This document shows positions 59,293 to 64,000 of a DNA stretch of 64,000 nt, piece after piece. This DNA comes from Kluyvera intermedia. GTDB taxonomy: Bacteria > Pseudomonadota > Gammaproteobacteria > Enterobacterales > Enterobacteriaceae. A model generated the notes under the pieces. The model saw only the letters and a program-made list of their open reading frames with translations. It was not told the origin of the DNA and did no database searches. How positions within the stretch are numbered: position 1 is the first letter of the stretch; the number at the start of each line of letters is the position of its first letter. The stretch spans positions 62,001-126,000 of the forward strand of contig NZ_JAKCNS010000039.1 in assembly GCF_021440345.1 (NCBI RefSeq), written 5' to 3'. The translations under genes and the position numbers were made by a program.

Positions 59293-60555
59293 TTAAAACT
59301 CTTTCCGTAACCAGCTATTCAGTCGTTTGATCCACGATCCAACCGATGCGGTTACGCGCTTTTCTACTTCTGCTTCACCACTTAAATGGGATTCTTTCCC
59401 GTAGTGCAGCAGGCCCACCGCCGTTGAATAATACGGCTCCTGGGCATAGTCCGTCAGACCAGTAATGTTCAGCGGTGCACCGATACGAACCTGCGTATGG
59501 AACACGCGCTGTGCGCAGGCAGCTAACCCTTCAATTTGCGCCGCGCCACCGGTCAATACAATCCCCGCCGCCAGGTGGTGTTTCACCCCTTGCTGACGCA
59601 GTTGCTCTTGTAACTGTAAAATCTCTTCATTGACGAGGTTCAAAAGCTCGGTATAACGCGGCTCAATAACCTCTGCCAATGTCTGGCGCTGCAGGCTACG
59701 CGGTGGACGTCCACCCACGCTTGGCACTTCAACGCTCTCATCTTTGCCCACAATGGAGCCTAATGCGCAGCCGTGGCGCACTTTAATCGCTTCGGCGTCG
59801 CTTGGCGGCGTACCGAAGGCGTAAGCGATATCGCTCGTCACCACGTTCCCTGCATAAGGGATCACTTTGGTGTGACGCAGCGCGCCGCCGGTGTATACCG
59901 CGATATCCATTGTACCGCCACCGATATCCACGACGCAGACACCCAGCTCACGTTCGTCTTCCGTCAATACAGAATAACTGGACGCCAGCCCGGCGAAAAT
60001 CAGCTGATCAACCTTCATACCACAACGTTCAACCGCTTTGACAATGTTTTTTGCCATATCGTTGTGGCAGGTAATCAAATGTACCTTGGCCTGCATGCGC
60101 ACGCCGGACAAGCCTACCGGGTTTTTGATCCCTTCCTGGTAATCAATGGCGTATTCCTGCGGAATGACGTGCAAAACACGATGCTCATCACGTACGCGAA
60201 CTGACTTCGCCGTGTGCACCACGTTCTCAACATCCTCCAGCGTGACCTCTTCTTCTGAGATAGGCACCATTCCTATCTCATTTTGACAGCTAATGTGCTT
60301 ACCGGAAAGCGCCAGATACACAGAAGAGATCTGGCAATCCGCCATTAGTTCGGCCTGGTCGATAGCGCGCTGTACACATTTCACTACCGACTCAAGGTCG
60401 TTCACACCGCCTTTGTCCATACCCCGGGATGGGCAACTGCCGACCCCAATGATATTAATCACTCCGTCGGGCAGAACTTCCCCTACTAAAGCGGCTACTT
60501 TTGCAGTGCCAATCTCCAGTCCAACTACCAGTTTTCTGTCCGTCGCCTTGATCAT
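59293..60555 (-). CDS. ftsA: Cell division protein FtsA
   Basis: Actin-like protein that tethers FtsZ to the membrane. The 420 residues show the ATPase motifs VGLEIGTAKVAALVGEVLP and DIGGGTMDIAVY, and a C-terminal amphipathic helix (WIKRLNSWLRKEF) for membrane binding. It starts two bases after the ftsQ stop (coupled) and is followed by ftsZ. It matches E. coli in length. Confidence 0.98.
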   Translation of the reverse strand: MIKATDRKLVVGLEIGTAKVAALVGEVLPDGVINIIGVGSCPSRGMDKGGVNDLESVVKCVQRAIDQAELMADCQISSVYLALSGKHISCQNEIGMVPISEEEVTLEDVENVVHTAKSVRVRDEHRVLHVIPQEYAIDYQEGIKNPVGLSGVRMQAKVHLITCHNDMAKNIVKAVERCGMKVDQLIFAGLASSYSVLTEDERELGVCVVDIGGGTMDIAVYTGGALRHTKVIPYAGNVVTSDIAYAFGTPPSDAEAIKVRHGCALGSIVGKDESVEVPSVGGRPPRSLQRQTLAEVIEPRYTELLNLVNEEILQLQEQLRQQGVKHHLAAGIVLTGGAAQIEGLAACAQRVFHTQVRIGAPLNITGLTDYAQEPYYSTAVGLLHYGKESHLSGEAEVEKRVTASVGSWIKRLNSWLRKEF

Positions 60556-60557
60556 TG

Positions 60558-61385
60558 TTATTCTGCCTGTGCCTGATTCTGTTGTTGATTGGTGTCCGCC
60601 GCAGGTGCAGGTTCCCAGCCTACTGCCGCCCCTGAGTCATAACGCAAATCAACATAGCTAATCCGATTACCCTCTGTTTGCGCCTGCTGCAAAAGAACTG
60701 GATACAGTTCCATAAAACGCGCCAGCCGCTTCATCGTATCGCCCCGTCCCAGATTCAGCTTGATACCGTTATCAAGCGTCAACTGCCATGAACGGCGCGC
60801 GGTCATCGCCGCAACCTTCAACGAGAATTTCCCTTTCGCGAGCACCGCCCCCATGTCGTGATAACCCTGTAAAACTTCGCTTGCACTACCTTCAGGGCCA
60901 TAGAGCATAGGTAAATTTTGCTTGTTGGCGCGATCCGCCGGTACGCTAAAGGCCGTGCCTTCTGCGTCCACCATGTGCTGATCATTCCAACGCGCAATGG
61001 GCACATATTCAACCAGATGAATCTTCAATTCGTCCGGCCACTGCTTTCTTACGCTTGCCTGTTTAATCCACGGCAGACGTTCAATCTGGCTCTGAACGAT
61101 GTTCACGTCCTGAGTCATAAAGGTTCCCGGCGATCCCAGTGCCAGAATGGACTGACGGATATCATCGTTACGCGTGTAATGACGATCGCCCGTTACCACC
61201 AGTTTAGAGATAGGCAAACGTTGCGCATCTTCCATCCAGCCCAGCACTACCCAGCCGCTAACAAACACGGTACACAACACGGCCAGCAGGAAAACGATAC
61301 CCACCAGCTGTGTTCCATTATTGCGCCGTGAAGAGGCGTACTCCTCTTCTTCACGGTTCCGCGTATTCAGCGCAGCCTGCGACAT
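60558..61385 (-). CDS. ftsQ: Cell division protein FtsQ
   Basis: 275-residue bitopic inner-membrane divisome protein. A basic cytoplasmic tail of about 24 residues ([18 protein letters not shown]) precedes one transmembrane segment ([20 protein letters not shown]), then a POTRA domain and a beta domain that recruit FtsB-FtsL. The C-terminal tail is Gln-rich ([12 protein letters not shown]). It is one base after ddlB and two bases before ftsA, in the usual ddlB-ftsQ-ftsA-ftsZ order. Confidence 0.97.
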   Translation of the reverse strand: MSQAALNTRNREEEEYASSRRNNGTQLVGIVFLLAVLCTVFVSGWVVLGWMEDAQRLPISKLVVTGDRHYTRNDDIRQSILALGSPGTFMTQDVNIVQSQIERLPWIKQASVRKQWPDELKIHLVEYVPIARWNDQHMVDAEGTAFSVPADRANKQNLPMLYGPEGSASEVLQGYHDMGAVLAKGKFSLKVAAMTARRSWQLTLDNGIKLNLGRGDTMKRLARFMELYPVLLQQAQTEGNRISYVDLRYDSGAAVGWEPAPAADTNQQQNQAQAE

Positions 61386-61386
61386 A

Positions 61387-62307
61387 TCACCCCGCCAGGT
61401 CCAGAATTCGTACTACCAGCTGCGAGAAGCTCATTCCCGCTTGTCGCGCCGCCATCGGCACCAGACTATGGCTGGTCATCCCTGGAGACGTATTCGCTTC
61501 CAGCAGATAATATTGCCCGTCGTTGTCCTGCATTACATCTATACGTCCCCAGCCACGACAACCTAAAACTTTCCAGGCTTTCAGTACCAGAGACTGCATT
61601 GCCGCTTCCTGGCTTGGTTCCTCACAACCAGGGCAGAAATATTTTGTCTCATCAGAGAGATACTTCGCCTCATAATCATAGAAGGTTCCAGCAGGTTGGA
61701 TGCGAACTGAGGGTAAAATTTCTTCACCGAGCACGGCTACGGTAAATTCCGGCCCACTCAGCCATTTTTCCACCAGAACTTCGTCATCATGTTGAAACGC
61801 CTGCGTTAACGCTGCGGCAAGTTTGTCACTCTCAGTGACTTTCGACATACCGACGCTGGAGCCTTCACGACTTGGCTTCACGATAAGCGGTAAACCAAGC
61901 TCCGCGACCTGCGCTAAAACCTCGCCAGACAGGCCATCAGCAAACATTTCACGCGTTATCGCCACCCACGGTGCAACGGGTAAACCCGCGCCCTGCCACA
62001 GTAATTTACTGCGCAGCTTATCCATGGAAATAGCCGATGCCATCACGCCGCTACCGGTATAAGGCAGCGAAATCAGCTCCAGAAGCCCTTGCAGCGTGCC
62101 ATCTTCCCCGCCGCGACCATGCAGTGCAATAAACGCTTTCTTAAAACCCATATTTTTCAGCTGGGTAACATCAGTCTCTTTCGGGTCTACCGCATACGCG
62201 TCAACGCCTGCTTCACGCAGACCTGCCAGCACCGCAGCCCCGGAGTTGAGCGAGACTTCACGTTCGGCTGAGGTTCCCCCCAAAAGAACCGCGATTTTAT
62301 CAGCCAT
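61387..62307 (-). CDS. ddlB: D-alanine--D-alanine ligase B
   Basis: Makes D-Ala-D-Ala for peptidoglycan precursors. The 306 residues form an ATP-grasp fold: [18 protein letters not shown], then [27 protein letters not shown] and the magnesium site [17 protein letters not shown]. The active-site Tyr is in [13 protein letters not shown], as in D-Ala ligases rather than D-lactate ligases, so no vancomycin-type change is indicated. It overlaps murC by eight bases. Confidence 0.98.
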   Translation of the reverse strand: MADKIAVLLGGTSAEREVSLNSGAAVLAGLREAGVDAYAVDPKETDVTQLKNMGFKKAFIALHGRGGEDGTLQGLLELISLPYTGSGVMASAISMDKLRSKLLWQGAGLPVAPWVAITREMFADGLSGEVLAQVAELGLPLIVKPSREGSSVGMSKVTESDKLAAALTQAFQHDDEVLVEKWLSGPEFTVAVLGEEILPSVRIQPAGTFYDYEAKYLSDETKYFCPGCEEPSQEAAMQSLVLKAWKVLGCRGWGRIDVMQDNDGQYYLLEANTSPGMTSHSLVPMAARQAGMSFSQLVVRILDLAG

Positions 62308-63775
62308 GACGCGGTTCCTCCTGAGTTTGCGGCTTGAGTTTGATTTCAGCTAAGTTACGCGCGATTTTACCGATATTTCCCGCGCCCTGAATCAAGACCA
62401 GATCATTACCCGTCAGTACCGATGCCAGCATTTCCGGGACCAGGGCTGAATCGGAAATTAAAATCGGGTCAACTTTGCCACGCCCGCGAATGGTACGGCA
62501 CAGCGAACGGCTGTCCGCGCCAGGGATTGGTGCTTCCCCTGCCGGATAAACGTCCAGCATAAGTAGCGCATCCACCTGCGTCAGCACGTGGGCAAAATCA
62601 TCATACAGATCGCGTGTACGGGTATAGCGGTGCGGCTGGAATACCATCACCAGTTTTTTATCTGGCCAGCCCGCGCGTGCGGCTTTGATTGTCGCATCCA
62701 CTTCCGTTGGGTGGTGACCGTAGTCGTCCACCAGCATTGCGGAGCCGTCTTTACCGTTAACATCAGCCAGCGGGAATTCACCCAGGAAATCAAAGCGGCG
62801 ACCGGTGCCCTGGAAACTTTCCAGCGCGCGCAGAATCGCGTCGTCTTCAATGCCTTCTTCTGTCGCAACTGCAACGGCCGCTGCGGCGTTCAGCGCGTTG
62901 TGGCGGCCCGGCGCATTCAGCGTTACGCGCAGATTTTCTTTCTCCTGGCGCACCAGCGTGAAGTGCCCCTGTGGGCCAATCTGCTGGTAGTCTTCGACCC
63001 GTACATCGGCGTCATCGCTAAAACCGTAGGTAGTTGTCTGACGGCCTACGCGCGGCAGCAGCTCGCGAATCACCGGGTCGTCGACACACATCACCGCACG
63101 GCCATAAAACGGCAAATTGTGCAGGAAATTAATAAATGTCTGTTTTAAATTTTCGAAGTCGCCCTGGTAGGTATCCATATGGTCGGCTTCGATGTTGGTG
63201 ACAATCGCCACCATCGGCTGCAAATGCAGGAACGACGCATCGCTCTCGTCGGCTTCCGCAATCAGATAACGACTGTGGCCCAGACGCGCATGCACGCCCG
63301 CCGCCTTCACTAGGCCGCCGTTAACAAACGTCGGGTCCAGCCCGGCTTCCGCATAAATACTAGAGACCATCGCCGTGGTAGTGGTTTTACCGTGTGTCCC
63401 GGCAATCGCGATACCGTGACGAAAACGCATCAGCTCCGCCAGCATCTCCGCACGACGAATCACAGGAATACGCGCTTCATGTGCCGCAACGATTTCTGGG
63501 TTATCGGCAGAAATAGCCGTTGAAACCACAACCACGCTCGCATCGCGAACATTTTCCGGGCGATGGTTGAAATAAATGGTGGCGCCCAATTGAGCCAACT
63601 GCTGCGTCACCGGGTTCGGCGCGAGATCGGAACCGCTAATCTGATACCCTTCGTTAGCCAATACTTCAGCAATACCGCCCATACCGGCTCCGCCGATGCC
63701 AACAAAGTGAATGTGCCGGACGCGACGCATCTCGGGCACGATAGAACGCAGTTTCGCCAGTTGTTGTGTATTCAT
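62300..63775 (-). CDS. murC: UDP-N-acetylmuramate--L-alanine ligase
   Basis: Adds L-alanine to UDP-N-acetylmuramate, the first stem-peptide step. The 491 residues have [18 protein letters not shown], the Mur ligase ATP loop [11 protein letters not shown], and the Mg/carbamate region with [12 protein letters not shown]. It follows murG after 54 bases and overlaps ddlB, the usual dcw order. Length as in E. coli. Confidence 0.98.
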   Translation of the reverse strand: MNTQQLAKLRSIVPEMRRVRHIHFVGIGGAGMGGIAEVLANEGYQISGSDLAPNPVTQQLAQLGATIYFNHRPENVRDASVVVVSTAISADNPEIVAAHEARIPVIRRAEMLAELMRFRHGIAIAGTHGKTTTTAMVSSIYAEAGLDPTFVNGGLVKAAGVHARLGHSRYLIAEADESDASFLHLQPMVAIVTNIEADHMDTYQGDFENLKQTFINFLHNLPFYGRAVMCVDDPVIRELLPRVGRQTTTYGFSDDADVRVEDYQQIGPQGHFTLVRQEKENLRVTLNAPGRHNALNAAAAVAVATEEGIEDDAILRALESFQGTGRRFDFLGEFPLADVNGKDGSAMLVDDYGHHPTEVDATIKAARAGWPDKKLVMVFQPHRYTRTRDLYDDFAHVLTQVDALLMLDVYPAGEAPIPGADSRSLCRTIRGRGKVDPILISDSALVPEMLASVLTGNDLVLIQGAGNIGKIARNLAEIKLKPQTQEEPRHG

Positions 63776-63829
63776 TCTCTAAACGCCATCACTTCTACAA
63801 ATTCGGGCGACGCAAATGCGCCGCGATGA

Positions 63830-64000
63830 TTAAGCCTTTGCCGCCAGGCTCACTTCTTTTGCTACCCTCTCGGTAGCGTCCGGGATAGCCGCTGCGCGAG
63901 CGCGTTCGGCCATCTCTAATAAGGTTGCGCGGTCCCAGCTAGCCAACGTTTCGGCGACCGCTTGCGCGGTAAACTGGGGCTGTTCAAAAATCTTTGCCGC
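63830..64000 (-). CDS. murG: MurG lipid II synthase, C-terminal end (runs off the window)
   Basis: Only the last 56 residues are in the window (from [17 protein letters not shown] to EVSLAAKA, stop complement 63830-63832). They match the end of E. coli MurG, the peripheral membrane glycosyltransferase that turns lipid I into lipid II ([12 protein letters not shown] is close to its C-terminus). The catalytic domains are outside. The place directly upstream of murC supports the call. Confidence 0.93.
   Translation of the reverse strand, partial: AAKIFEQPQFTAQAVAETLASWDRATLLEMAERARAAAIPDATERVAKEVSLAAKA

Overview
The window is a chromosomal segment of a gamma-proteobacterium of the family Enterobacteriaceae. 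Gene order follows the 2-4 minute region of Escherichia coli in reverse orientation, from mrcB to murG, and most proteins are close full-length matches to what I remember of their E. coli counterparts. Signatures I remember from E. coli are also present: an AUU start on pcnB, a PdhR box before pdhR, a CueR-type promoter before cueO, a SecM arrest peptide before secA, and the ampD-ampE, ppdD-hofB-hofC and ftsQ-ftsA-ftsZ-lpxC orders. The genus cannot be fixed from sequence alone. The differences from E. coli (below) point to a Klebsiella/Enterobacter/Kluyvera-type relative rather than E. coli itself. I see no tRNA, rRNA, insertion sequence, prophage or CRISPR array.

Layout. 1-7.8 kb: mrcB (partial), hrpB, thpR, sfsA, dksA, gluQ, pcnB and folK (cell wall, RNA processing, stringent response, folate). 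7.9-10.2 kb: panB, panC and panD for pantothenate. 10.3-19.5 kb: yadE, yadI, yadH and yadG, then can, hpt, gcd and cueO (envelope, transport, carbonic anhydrase, purine salvage, periplasmic glucose and copper oxidation). 19.6-22.8 kb: yacC and yacL flank a two-gene AT-richer operon (a lipoprotein plus a coiled-coil/FKBP-like periplasmic protein). It sits exactly where E. coli carries speE-speD. 23.1-28.8 kb: acnB, a DUF3300/DUF2950 exported pair and a small exported protein. 29.0-38.1 kb: the pyruvate dehydrogenase operon pdhR-aceE-aceF-lpd and aroP.

38.2-44.4 kb is an accessory carbohydrate locus inserted between aroP and ampE. It encodes a LacI-type regulator, a double-SIS sugar-phosphate enzyme, a glucose-family PTS EIIBC, a GPH-family sugar symporter and a cytoplasmic GH43 glycosidase. 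A perfect 18-bp operator-like palindrome lies downstream of a promoter before the SIS gene. 44.4-53.5 kb: ampE, ampD, nadC, the ppdD-hofBC type IV pilus genes, guaC, coaE, zapD, yacG and mutT. 53.5-64 kb: secA, secM, lpxC, ftsZ, ftsA, ftsQ, ddlB, murC and murG (partial), the distal part of the division and cell wall (dcw) cluster.

The best candidates for something undescribed are the lipoprotein/FKBP-like operon replacing speED, and the SIS-PTS-GPH-GH43 locus, whose substrate cannot be read from the sequence. Secondary points are a 21-bp-stem hairpin in the pdhR-aceE spacer and an 18-bp perfect palindrome upstream of aroP.
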